DNA from: Candidatus Aquirickettsiella gammari | Lineage (GTDB): Bacteria > Pseudomonadota > Gammaproteobacteria > Diplorickettsiales > Diplorickettsiaceae | NCBI GenBank assembly: GCA_002290645.2 | Contig: NMOS02000009.1 | Span: 1-64,000 of the forward strand | Length of the DNA stretch: 64,000 nucleotides | Reading direction: 5' to 3' | Shown: positions 38,811 through 47,305 of the stretch, in pieces | Layout of the letters: each line of letters begins with the position of its first letter | Numbering within the stretch: position 1 is the first letter of the stretch | Position numbers and translations under genes: made by a program | The notes under the pieces: generated by a model | The model's database searches: none | What the model was told of the DNA's origin: nothing | The model's input: only the letters and a program-made list of their open reading frames with translations

Positions 38811-40130
38811 ATGGATCTTATCAATCGCGACCTGCTGCACATTTGGCATCCTTGCTCACAAATGAAGGATTATGAATCCTTCCCTCCTTTAGTCGTCACC
38901 AAGGCTTATGGGCCCTATATCGAATTAAACGACGGCAGGAAAATAATAGATGCGATCTCTAGCTGGTGGTGTAAATCACTAGGCCACAACCATCCCCGGC
39001 TAAAAGCGGCGCTTTTAGCCCAACTTGAACACTTTGAGCATGTGATATTTGCCAATAGTACCTATGAAATTATCATCCAACTTTCAGAAAAATTAAGCCA
39101 ACTTTGCCCAGGACTAGATAAAGTATTTTATGCCAGCGAGGGCTCCTCCGCCGTTGAAATCGCCCTTAAAATGAGTCTACATGCTCAAAAGCTGCGCGGT
39201 GAAAACCAACGTACCCAATTTACTGCACTAAAAAATGCTTATCATGGCGAGACTTTCATGGCTTTGGGGCTTAGTGATTTAGGTCTTTACCGTCAAGCCT
39301 ATGAGGCCCATTTAATACAACCCAAATTCATCGAAAATATACCTTACGTTAATTCAACGACCGATCCATTATGGGATGATTGCTCCTGTATTTGGCCAAC
39401 TATTGAAGAGCAACTTGAGCGACAAGCGGCTCATTTAGCAGCGATTATTGTTGAACCAATTGTTCAAGGAGCCGCTGGAATGCGGATATATAGCCAGGAT
39501 TTTTTACGTCGCTTGCGTACCTGGACACAGGCCCATGGTATCTATTTAATTGCAGATGAAATCATGACTGGTTTAGGAAGAACAGGGTATGCTTTAGCCT
39601 CAGAACATGCACAAATAAAACCTGATTTTATTTGTTTAAGCAAAGGTTTAACCTCTGGCTGGTTAGCTATGAGTGCTGTGCTAACCCATAGCAACATTTA
39701 TGATCTTTTTTATGCCGATTACGCAATAGAAAAAAATTTTCTACATTCACATACCTTCAGCGGTAATGCTTTAGCCGCTGCTGTTGCCCTGGAATGCTTA
39801 CATGTTTTAGAAGACGAAAAAATTTATAAGCAAGTTCAAAAAAAAGATTTTTTTTTAAGAAAGTTAATGCAGGAAGTCGCCATTAGGACTGAAAGACTAA
39901 CTAACATCCGCATCATAGGTGCTATAGCCGCCGCCGATTTATGTTTGAGCGAAAAAGAAAAAAATCAGCGTATAGGCTATCAAATTTTTCAAGCCGCCAT
40001 AAAGCTGGGCGCTTGGTTACGTCCGTTAGGAAATACAATTTATTGGTTACCGCCATTAAATACTCCCTTACCAGTACTAGAAGAATTGAAGGAAATTACC
40101 ATAACAGCTATCAAACAAACCTTGGCCTAA
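38811..40130 (+). CDS. bioA: Adenosylmethionine-8-amino-7-oxononanoate aminotransferase
   Basis: Class III PLP aminotransferase making DAPA from KAPA with SAM as amino donor. 439 residues. N-terminal LLHIWHPCSQMKDYE and SSWWCKSLGHNHP are diagnostic of BioA; the PLP Asp is in IADEIMTGLGRTG and the Schiff-base Lys in CLSKGLTSGW. It is transcribed away from bioBFCD, separated by the prenyltransferase gene. With bioBFCD it completes late biotin synthesis. Confidence 0.96.
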   Translation: MDLINRDLLHIWHPCSQMKDYESFPPLVVTKAYGPYIELNDGRKIIDAISSWWCKSLGHNHPRLKAALLAQLEHFEHVIFANSTYEIIIQLSEKLSQLCPGLDKVFYASEGSSAVEIALKMSLHAQKLRGENQRTQFTALKNAYHGETFMALGLSDLGLYRQAYEAHLIQPKFIENIPYVNSTTDPLWDDCSCIWPTIEEQLERQAAHLAAIIVEPIVQGAAGMRIYSQDFLRRLRTWTQAHGIYLIADEIMTGLGRTGYALASEHAQIKPDFICLSKGLTSGWLAMSAVLTHSNIYDLFYADYAIEKNFLHSHTFSGNALAAAVALECLHVLEDEKIYKQVQKKDFFLRKLMQEVAIRTERLTNIRIIGAIAAADLCLSEKEKNQRIGYQIFQAAIKLGAWLRPLGNTIYWLPPLNTPLPVLEELKEITITAIKQTLA

Positions 40131-40207
40131 ATAAACAATAAATATTATTCCGTATTTAGAAAAGGGCATCCACATTAGCCGAGGAATTCTTCTACTATCC
40201 GTTAAGC

Positions 40208-40744
40208 TCACTTGACTTTGATTACATTCAAATGACCGGCTAGTGTACGCCGTTCTCGAGCACGCCAACCATACCAAACCATAAACACACCCAAGATTTT
40301 AGCGAATGATAAAATCATAACCGCCAAATAATTAAACTGGTGAATAATCACTAGAAATATACTACTATCAATCGGTGCGCTGAGGCTTGCAGACCAAAGT
40401 ATACGCTGAGACAAGGAGCGACGTGTAAAAGTGTACACCGCCCAATCGATGAATTCAGCAACTAAAAATGCGCTCATACTTGCAATTGCCATGGCTTTAC
40501 CTGCCAAACCATAGCTAAGAATACTACCCACAAACATGGCAAAAATAACTTTGTGTTGTAATTCGCGTTGCGCAAAATCGCGTAATACATAAACAATACC
40601 AACTGTCCAATCCATGGGTGAAACATCAGCGCCAAATACAGGTGTTAACGGGATAAAAGTAAACAATGTATTTAGCAAAACAATTAAAATAATATACGCG
40701 ATACTATATTTATAATTTAAAACCCATTTAATATTCTTTAACAT
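40208..40744 (-). CDS. VUT-family (YhhQ-like) transporter, putative queuosine-precursor importer
   Basis: 178-residue membrane protein with five or six helices of the VUT/DUF165 family: TPVFGADVSPMDWTVGIVYVLRDFAQRE, then MSAFLVAEFIDWAVYTFTRR, and a GVFMVWYGW end. YhhQ of E. coli imports preQ0/preQ1; by analogy this protein may salvage a queuosine precursor. Lies 22 bp downstream of rpoS on the same strand, which is probably only read-through. Confidence 0.85.
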   Translation of the reverse strand: MLKNIKWVLNYKYSIAYIILIVLLNTLFTFIPLTPVFGADVSPMDWTVGIVYVLRDFAQRELQHKVIFAMFVGSILSYGLAGKAMAIASMSAFLVAEFIDWAVYTFTRRSLSQRILWSASLSAPIDSSIFLVIIHQFNYLAVMILSFAKILGVFMVWYGWRARERRTLAGHLNVIKVK

Positions 40745-40766
40745 TTTATTGTTATTTAAGCCTTCA

Positions 40767-41762
40767 TTAATCGTACAATAAACTGGCGGAAAACCCTTGT
40801 TTCTCCATGATCTTGCGTAATGTCTTTAAGCCTTCTACCTGAATTTGACGGACTCGCTCTCGCGTTAAACCTATCACTTCGCCCACTTCTTCTAAAGTCA
40901 TTCGATCACAACCTAATAAACCATAGCGTCTTGCTATCACTTCTCGCTGATTAGTTGATAACTCTTTTAACCAAGCCTCAAGATGTTTACGTAAATTTTC
41001 GTCCTCTAAGATATGTTCGGGATCATTTTCTCGATTATCCGATAAAGTTTCAAGTAAAGGTTTGTCAGCTTCACTACTAGCCGGCGCATCAACGGAAGTA
41101 ATATGCTCATTTAAACCTAACATCCGCTCTACTTCTTCAAACGGCCTATCTAACCATTTGGCGATTTCATCGGCTGTCGGCTTATGATCGAGCTTTTGTG
41201 TGAGCTCTCTTGCCGCTTGTAAATAAACATTCAGTTCTTTGACAACATGGATAGGCAATCGAACAGTTCGCGCTTGATTCATAATAGCCCGCTCAATGGC
41301 CTGACGAACCCACCAGGTGGCATAAGTCGAAAAACGAAAGCCCCTTTCTGGATCGAATTTTTCTACGGCATGCATTAACCCTAAATTACCTTCTTCGATA
41401 AGATCCAAAAACTGTAAGCCCCGATTATTATAATGTCGCGCAATTTTAACGACTAAACGCAGGTTACTTTCTATCATTCGTTTGCGAGCATCTTGATCAC
41501 CTTTAGCAATTAGCCGCGCATAATAAACCTCTTCCTCTGCTGTTAATAAAGGCGAAAATCCTATTTCATTCAGATATAATTGCGTTGCACCGAGTGATTC
41601 ATCTCGTCTAGTATATTTATGCGGGACTATCGCCTCAGTTTCTGTATTTTCACGATTTAATAAAAATTTTTCGGGTTTATTTTCAAATACTTGCTCAATT
41701 ACAGCCTCTTTTATCTTTTTTGCACCTCCTTTTTTTTTAATTGAATCGCTTTTGTTACGCAT
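40767..41762 (-). CDS. rpoS: RNA polymerase sigma factor RpoS
   Basis: Stationary-phase sigma factor, 331 residues. Region 1.2 begins [20 protein letters not shown], region 2 contains [23 protein letters not shown] and [15 protein letters not shown], region 4.2 contains [19 protein letters not shown]. The spacing and the short Lys-rich N-terminus fit RpoS, not RpoD. AGGGAGAG lies directly before the ATG. The surE-yqaA-rpoS order resembles other gammaproteobacteria but nlpD is absent. Confidence 0.95.
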   Translation of the reverse strand: MRNKSDSIKKKGGAKKIKEAVIEQVFENKPEKFLLNRENTETEAIVPHKYTRRDESLGATQLYLNEIGFSPLLTAEEEVYYARLIAKGDQDARKRMIESNLRLVVKIARHYNNRGLQFLDLIEEGNLGLMHAVEKFDPERGFRFSTYATWWVRQAIERAIMNQARTVRLPIHVVKELNVYLQAARELTQKLDHKPTADEIAKWLDRPFEEVERMLGLNEHITSVDAPASSEADKPLLETLSDNRENDPEHILEDENLRKHLEAWLKELSTNQREVIARRYGLLGCDRMTLEEVGEVIGLTRERVRQIQVEGLKTLRKIMEKQGFSASLLYD

Positions 41763-42027
41763 ATTTACTCTCCCTGATAATTAACCTAGATGGTAAGTAA
41801 TAACTAAATAACTATCTTTTGGTTATTATTTAACAAAGCTTAGTCGTGTCCTTAATATTCTAGATAACTTGCTTAACTGTGTTATAAATTACCCAAATAC
41901 AAGTCTTTGACACAAGCTAACGCCTGTTATCTAGTGTAAACGTAAATATCGTTATCGTCGTTTTTGTCAAAAGTAAACAAATTATAAATTTAAACTACAA
42001 TTTTGATGACTACAAGCGGATTTAGCC

Positions 42028-42606
42028 CTAGAACTTAAGATAAGCGAACACAATAATTGCGAGCGATAGGACAAACCAAGATATTCGATCGATGTAATGT
42101 CGTAATAATTTATCAATATGAACACCGCCCCAACGTATTAAAAAGGCTACTAAAAAAAACCGTCCGCCACGACCCACCAAAGATCCCAAGATAAAGGGTA
42201 ACAGCGTAACATGCAAGGCGCCAGCAGCTATTGTAAATAGCTTATAGGGGATAGGGGTAAACCCCGCCAAAAAAAGGATCCAAAAGTTCCATTTATTAAA
42301 TCCATGCTCAATTTGCTGATAGGTCAGTTCATATCCAAATTGAAGAATATAAGGATGCACCCAATCAAATGCGACACTTCCTATAAAATAACCGAATAGC
42401 CCGCCTACAACAGAGGCTACTGTGGTTAAAAAAGCGTAACGCCAAGCACAATAAGGCTTAGCTAGAACCATGGGCGCTAACATCACATCCGGTGGAATAG
42501 GAAAAAAAGAGGACTCTGCGAAACTTAAAACAAATAAGTAATAAGGCGCATGATTATGCTTAGCCCACAGAAGCATCTTGTCATAGAGCTTTGAAAAATA
42601 ATTCAT
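42028..42606 (-). CDS. YqaA/DedA-family membrane protein
   Basis: 192-residue inner-membrane protein of the DedA superfamily, YqaA branch: FAESSFFPIPPDVMLAPMVLAKP and the G-rich FLAGFTPIPYKLFTIAAG. DedA relatives act in undecaprenyl-phosphate or phospholipid flipping and pH/antimicrobial tolerance. Lies between surE (46 bp) and rpoS (265 bp), a conserved neighbourhood. Confidence 0.9.
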   Translation of the reverse strand: MNYFSKLYDKMLLWAKHNHAPYYLFVLSFAESSFFPIPPDVMLAPMVLAKPYCAWRYAFLTTVASVVGGLFGYFIGSVAFDWVHPYILQFGYELTYQQIEHGFNKWNFWILFLAGFTPIPYKLFTIAAGALHVTLLPFILGSLVGRGGRFFLVAFLIRWGGVHIDKLLRHYIDRISWFVLSLAIIVFAYLKF

Positions 42607-42652
42607 TTTAAATTTTCAAATAATCCTTTTGAGGCGAAAAAAATCTATGGCT

Positions 42653-43417
42653 TTATAGTTTAGGATCCATATTAATAATCCAATCTTCTATCTGTTCTCG
42701 GGCTGAATGATGCGTCAAATCTAGCTGCAGTGGTGTAATACTAACTTGTTGTTGGCTCACCGCATAAAAATCGGTACCTTTTCCTGCATCATCTTCTTTG
42801 CCTGAGCTGCCTATCCAGTAAATAGTATGTCCTCGTGGATCCTTGCTCGGCATCATTTTATCGGCATTATGGCGAGTTCCCAAGCGGGTTACTTGGTAAC
42901 CTTTTAAATCGTCAAACGCAACGTCAGGAATATTTACATTTAAGATGGTTTTCGCTGGAATCGGTTTTTCATATAAAAGGGTTACCAATCTCTTAGCGAC
43001 CTCTGCCGCTGTAGAATAATACATAGGCTCACCACCCACTATCGAAAAAGCAATAGCAGGTATCCCTAGAAATCTCCCCTCCATCGCAGCGGCAACCGTT
43101 CCTGAATAAAAAACATCATCGCCTAAATTAGATCCTGCATTAATACCTGAGACCACCATATCTGGCATTTTATCTTCACTCAACAATCCCGTTAAGGCTA
43201 AATGAACACAATCTGTTGGTGTTCCTTGCACACTAATGATTCCTTCGTCCAAGCGTCTAAGTCTTAAAGGATGCTGTAAAGTCAATGAATTACTAGCACC
43301 GCTGCGATCCCTGTCCGGCGCTACTATAGTAATTTCTGCAATTTGAGCTAAAGCCTTAGCTAAAATAGATAGTCCTGGAGCATGTACGCCATCGTCATTA
43401 CTGATTAAAATTTTCAT
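42653..43417 (-). CDS. surE: 5'/3'-nucleotidase SurE
   Basis: Metal-dependent survival-protein phosphatase acting on nucleoside monophosphates. 254 residues. The metal site Asp-Asp is in [11 protein letters not shown]; Ser/Asn ligands in [14 protein letters not shown] and [20 protein letters not shown]. Directly abuts the IcmD-like gene (1 bp gap) and precedes yqaA and rpoS. The usual partner pcm is not present. Confidence 0.96.
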   Translation of the reverse strand: MKILISNDDGVHAPGLSILAKALAQIAEITIVAPDRDRSGASNSLTLQHPLRLRRLDEGIISVQGTPTDCVHLALTGLLSEDKMPDMVVSGINAGSNLGDDVFYSGTVAAAMEGRFLGIPAIAFSIVGGEPMYYSTAAEVAKRLVTLLYEKPIPAKTILNVNIPDVAFDDLKGYQVTRLGTRHNADKMMPSKDPRGHTIYWIGSSGKEDDAGKGTDFYAVSQQQVSITPLQLDLTHHSAREQIEDWIINMDPKL

Positions 43418-43418
43418 T

Positions 43419-43739
43419 TTAAGATACTCTGGAAACTAAAAGCGCGCTTTCAGAAAACTTTGTAAGAATAGGCAATATTAATAAAACCAATCCAAATACC
43501 AACAAAGTAATCGGCCGGCTCAAAGGAACCTGGGAAGGGTTGTTTCGATAATTTTTATATTGGATAAGAGCACCAAATAGTAAAGCTATGCCTATCGCTA
43601 AGCTCATATTATACAAGGCACTGGTTAATAGTGACATAGGTAACAATAGTTTATCTGACAAATCGCCCAATGAATCGGACACCAAAGCACTAGCATTTAT
43701 TGAAAATATAAGGGAAATAAAGGAAATAATTTTTTTCAT
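43419..43739 (-). CDS. IcmD/DotP-like small inner-membrane protein (Dot/Icm type IVB secretion family)
   Basis: 106 residues: a signal-like N-terminus (to about ASA, residue 18), then two membrane helices at about 43-60 and 77-95 separated by [21 protein letters not shown]. That polar linker closely resembles the FKFKQHKDNPTQIPMGTPI-type linker I recall from Legionella IcmD/DotP; IcmC/DotE and DotV share the two-helix plan. It stands apart from any icm/dot cluster in the window, between a pseudopilin and surE. Similarity is by eye; a conjugal-type pilin-like protein is the alternative. Confidence 0.62.
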   Translation of the reverse strand: MKKIISFISLIFSINASALVSDSLGDLSDKLLLPMSLLTSALYNMSLAIGIALLFGALIQYKNYRNNPSQVPLSRPITLLVFGLVLLILPILTKFSESALLVSRVS

Positions 43740-43789
43740 GGCACATTTTTTTTTAATAAATTAAAACGATTTAAAGGACATCCAATGGT

Positions 43790-44386
43790 TTAATAATTAC
43801 AATCTGAGTACTTCGCATTTTTTTTATCAACTCTGAGTCTCCCGGTCTGACTTACCTTAACGGACCAAGCTACTTTTTTTGATAATACACCAACACAAAT
43901 AATAAAACTGCCATTTTGCCCATAAGTGGAACCATCTGGTCTTAATTGTAGATAATTATCTGATCGGGAACCATGCCATGCTAAGAAATCCGTGCGACCC
44001 AAAGCAGGATAAACCCGCAATAGGGTAGTGCTATCAACTAAGTCGCTTGGATTTTTTGCAAAAAAAACGATCCAACCATCTTTCCATCTTCCTGAGCATG
44101 ACTTTCCACCCTTGCTTTTACATATTGTAACAAGACTTTGTCGTCTAATGGCCTCACTCCGTGCATAATGGATGGTCATATTAATACGTTCAGTCAGGGT
44201 AAATAAGCGTAACTGCGCTATTAAGTGCCTATAAACTGGAAACGCTAGGCTTAATAAAATACTCAATAAAGCCATTGTAAATAATAACTCGATTAAGCTA
44301 AAACCTAATCCTAATGAAGTTTTACTAAAATGTTTATTTAATTGAGCAGGTCGATCATTTCTCTGTTTAGTTGTTTTTTTACACAT
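43790..44386 (-). CDS. GspH/FimT-type pseudopilin
   Basis: 198-residue type IV pilin-like protein. The prepilin peptidase site is GFSLIELLFTMALLS, preceded by an unusually long leader of about 27 residues; the body holds MTIHYARSEAIRRQSLVTIC and GWIVFF, typical of FimT/GspH. AGGA lies six bases before the ATG at 44386, inside the end of the glycosylase gene, giving an overlap of 49 bp. A minor pilin of a type IV pilus or type II secretion pseudopilus; no other pilus genes are nearby. Confidence 0.87.
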   Translation of the reverse strand: MCKKTTKQRNDRPAQLNKHFSKTSLGLGFSLIELLFTMALLSILLSLAFPVYRHLIAQLRLFTLTERINMTIHYARSEAIRRQSLVTICKSKGGKSCSGRWKDGWIVFFAKNPSDLVDSTTLLRVYPALGRTDFLAWHGSRSDNYLQLRPDGSTYGQNGSFIICVGVLSKKVAWSVKVSQTGRLRVDKKNAKYSDCNY

Positions 44387-45066
44387 TGCATATCCTGCCA
44401 TGCTTTACGTTTTTCGCGTGGGGAGCGGAGTAAATAGGCCGGATGGTAAGTAACTAATAAGGGGATTTTATCAGCCCCATAATGGAATAAATTCCCACGT
44501 AAACTTGCCATCGTCGCATTAGTCGACAATAAATAATGTGCGGCAATTCGACCCACTGCTAAAATTAATCTTGGTTTAATTAAACTAATCTGTCTCAATA
44601 AATAGGGCGTACAGGCCTTAACTTCATCAAAGGAGGGATCACGATTATTAGGTGGACGGGATTTTAAAATATTAGCAATATAGACATCTTCTCGTTTAAA
44701 ACCAATTGACAACAACATATTTGTCAATAACTGTCCGCCTCGCCCAACAAAAGGCTCGCCTTGTTTATCCTCATTTGCACCCGGCGCCTCGCCAATAACC
44801 AACAAATCCGCATTCGGATTACCTATGCCAAATACTGAATTACTGCGGGTTTTATAAAGATTACAGGCCTTACAAGTGCTCACAGCCAATCTTAATTCTT
44901 TCCAATTAAGCGCTGCAATTTCCTGCTCGCGCGTCTTAATTAATTTTATAGGCACCGCATCATCCTTTATGTCTTGTTCAGTTAATTTATCGGTCTTTCC
45001 TCGTGAAACCCAGATCTGAATATCCATGGCTTTAAAATAAGCTAAGCGCTTTTCTGTGACTAACAT
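44338..45066 (-). CDS. Uracil-DNA glycosylase, family 4
   Basis: Removes uracil from DNA. 242 residues of the iron-sulfur UDG family 4: motif A is GEAPGANEDKQGEPFVGRGG, motif B near the end is TYHPAYLLRSPREKR. Cluster cysteines are visible in STCKACNLYKTRS and later in VKACTPYLL. Family 1 Ung is not in the window. It overlaps the DUF333 gene by one base (TAATG) and the pilin gene at its end. Confidence 0.93.
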   Translation of the reverse strand: MLVTEKRLAYFKAMDIQIWVSRGKTDKLTEQDIKDDAVPIKLIKTREQEIAALNWKELRLAVSTCKACNLYKTRSNSVFGIGNPNADLLVIGEAPGANEDKQGEPFVGRGGQLLTNMLLSIGFKREDVYIANILKSRPPNNRDPSFDEVKACTPYLLRQISLIKPRLILAVGRIAAHYLLSTNATMASLRGNLFHYGADKIPLLVTYHPAYLLRSPREKRKAWQDMQCVKKQLNREMIDLLN

Positions 45067-45371
45067 TACTTCGCTTTACATAAATAAATAATTAGATTTT
45101 TATTGACTAGCTGGGCAAAACAATAGTTTGTCCCTATTCTTCTCTCAGGTAAATAATATTCGCTGGATTTACAAATGCCTCTGCTGTAACTCCACTCTTC
45201 ACAATAACTTTTATTATGAAAAACACAAATCCCTCCTACAGCACCACCTGCAGCTCCCTTCATAATCTTCAATTCTCCACCATGGCGGAGGCAATAAACG
45301 GAAGCCGGATTAGTCATTGCATAAGCGGAGTTAACTAATAAGGGAAAAATTAAAATTAACCATCGTTTCAT
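45066..45371 (-). CDS. Secreted DUF333-family protein
   Basis: 101-residue precursor with signal peptide MKRWLILIFPLLVNSAYA. The mature part shows the DUF333 pattern, NPASVYCLRHGGEL, then GGICVFHNKSYCEEWSYSRG with regularly placed cysteines, probably a small disulfide-bonded periplasmic protein. Some relatives are labelled putative hemolysin without good evidence. A C-terminal tail adds two more Cys. Stop overlaps the start of the glycosylase gene. Confidence 0.85.
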   Translation of the reverse strand: MKRWLILIFPLLVNSAYAMTNPASVYCLRHGGELKIMKGAAGGAVGGICVFHNKSYCEEWSYSRGICKSSEYYLPERRIGTNYCFAQLVNKNLIIYLCKAK

Positions 45372-45576
45372 AACGACTCACTTTGTTAGGAGGAAATACA
45401 GATTTTATCAGAAATTAACTGGTAAATCTGAAGATATCTGTGCTTTCCGCTGTAAGTCGATAAAAGCTTCAATTAGCCTAATGATAAAAATTACTTATTT
45501 TCAACAAAACCCAAGGATAAATTACGTTTCAAAGAAACTTTCAACGACTTTATAGATCAAGTATACTTTTTCGGCT

Positions 45577-46248
45577 ATGCCTATGAAGCAACTGATCGTA
45601 CGACCTTTACGCCATGGTGGCTACAATGCAGTAGTCGAGGCCATGCGCTTATTTACCGATAAGCGCACGCCCAAAACCCCAGATGAGATTTGGCTCATTG
45701 AACATGACCCTGTTTATACCTTAGGACAAGCGGGTAAGTTAGAGCATATTCTTAATCCCGGAGCTATCCCCATAGTGAAAACCGATCGGGGTGGTCAAGT
45801 AACCTATCATGGACCTGGACAGCTTGTCGTATATCCACTTTTTAATCTTCGTCGTTTAGAATTGGGTGTGCGTGAGCTTGTTACGCTCCTTGAACAAACA
45901 GTCATTGGTTTACTCGCACGTTATAATATTCACGCCGAAGCAAAAAAAGAAGCGCCTGGCGTTTATGTTAATTCAGCCAAAATAGCCGCTATTGGTCTGC
46001 GTATTCGACATGGTTATTGTTATCATGGCCTCGCATTTAATATTGCCATGGATCTAAGTCCATTCTTGGGAATTAACCCTTGTGGCTTTAGCCAACTCAA
46101 TATTACCCAACTTTCTGATCTGGGTGGGCCTAGTGACCTCAACGTGGTAGCTAATGCTTTCATTGAACAATTACAATTGACCTTAGCATCCTTTAAAGAA
46201 AATCTCTCGTTAAAGAAACAGCCAGCCCGCAACGAATGTAATAACTAG
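45577..46248 (+). CDS. lipB: Octanoyl-[acyl-carrier-protein]:protein N-octanoyltransferase
   Basis: Transfers octanoate from ACP to lipoyl domains. 223 residues. Motifs [19 protein letters not shown], the catalytic Lys in [11 protein letters not shown] and the catalytic Cys in GINPCGFS. Two ATGs (45577, 45583) are possible starts and neither has a strong ribosome-binding site. Followed by lipA after 103 bp. Confidence 0.96.
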   Translation: MPMKQLIVRPLRHGGYNAVVEAMRLFTDKRTPKTPDEIWLIEHDPVYTLGQAGKLEHILNPGAIPIVKTDRGGQVTYHGPGQLVVYPLFNLRRLELGVRELVTLLEQTVIGLLARYNIHAEAKKEAPGVYVNSAKIAAIGLRIRHGYCYHGLAFNIAMDLSPFLGINPCGFSQLNITQLSDLGGPSDLNVVANAFIEQLQLTLASFKENLSLKKQPARNECNN

Positions 46249-46351
46249 GCTGACTCTAGCATTACTGCATAGATTATTATCCAGCCAAACTTACTATATA
46301 TCATTGACTCTATGCTAAAATTGCGCCATTTAATATAAAATCATTAATGCC

Positions 46352-47305
46352 ATGGAAATTATACAAACTACCGATCCCAGACAAAAACAGCGTGGGGCTG
46401 CAAAAATGGCTCGCATTCCAATAAAAATTGCGCCAACTGATCCCTTACGTAAGCCAGATTGGATACGCATAAAGCTACCAACTAGTCCTGCTGTCGATCA
46501 GCTTAAAACTATGTTGCGTAAAAATCGTCTTTATACCGTATGCGAAGAAGCCTCTTGCCCTAATTTAAGTGAATGCTTTAGTCATGGCACAGCTACTTTT
46601 ATGATTATGGGTGATAAATGTACTCGGCGTTGTACATTTTGTGACGTCGGCCATGGACGCCCCGATCCACTCGATCCCGATGAGCCTGGGAATCTAGCCA
46701 AAACAGTCCAGCAAATGGGACTTCGCTATGTCGTCATTACTTCCGTAGATCGTGACGATCTACGTGATGGTGGAGCTGCTCATTTCACCGCTTGTCTACA
46801 AGCATTGCGACTTGCTTGTCCTACACTCAGCATCGAAGTCCTGGTACCCGACTTTCGAGGCCGTATGGAGCTGGCTTTAGATGCGATTGCCATGGGATTA
46901 CCGGATGTTTTTAACCATAATATTGAAACGGTTCCTCGTTTATACAAGCAAGCACGTCCAGGTTCAGATTATGATTGGTCATTAAAATTATTATCTGAAT
47001 TTAAAAATCGTTTCCCAGGGATACCAACCAAATCAGGACTCATGCTAGGACTAGGTGAAACCTTAGAAGAGGTTAAAGAAACTATGCGCGATTTACGTAA
47101 ACATCACGTTGACATGATAACCCTCGGTCAATACCTGGCTCCGAGTCGCCATCATTTCCCTGTTGCGCGGTATGTTACCCCCGAGGAATTTAAGGAACTT
47201 GGTGTGTTAGCTAAACAAATGGGCTTTACCCGCGTAGCGAGTGGTCCTCTAGTGCGTTCTTCTTACCACGCAGACAAGCAAGCGGCTGGAGAAAATGTAG
47301 CCTAA
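46352..47305 (+). CDS. lipA: Lipoyl synthase
   Basis: Radical-SAM enzyme inserting two sulfurs into octanoyl domains. 317 residues. The auxiliary cluster cysteines are in [13 protein letters not shown] and the radical-SAM cluster in CTRRCTFC; the C-terminal SSYHA segment supplies the serine ligand. Its stop overlaps the ATG of the DedA-PAP2 fusion gene by one base. Confidence 0.97.
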   Translation: MEIIQTTDPRQKQRGAAKMARIPIKIAPTDPLRKPDWIRIKLPTSPAVDQLKTMLRKNRLYTVCEEASCPNLSECFSHGTATFMIMGDKCTRRCTFCDVGHGRPDPLDPDEPGNLAKTVQQMGLRYVVITSVDRDDLRDGGAAHFTACLQALRLACPTLSIEVLVPDFRGRMELALDAIAMGLPDVFNHNIETVPRLYKQARPGSDYDWSLKLLSEFKNRFPGIPTKSGLMLGLGETLEEVKETMRDLRKHHVDMITLGQYLAPSRHHFPVARYVTPEEFKELGVLAKQMGFTRVASGPLVRSSYHADKQAAGENVA

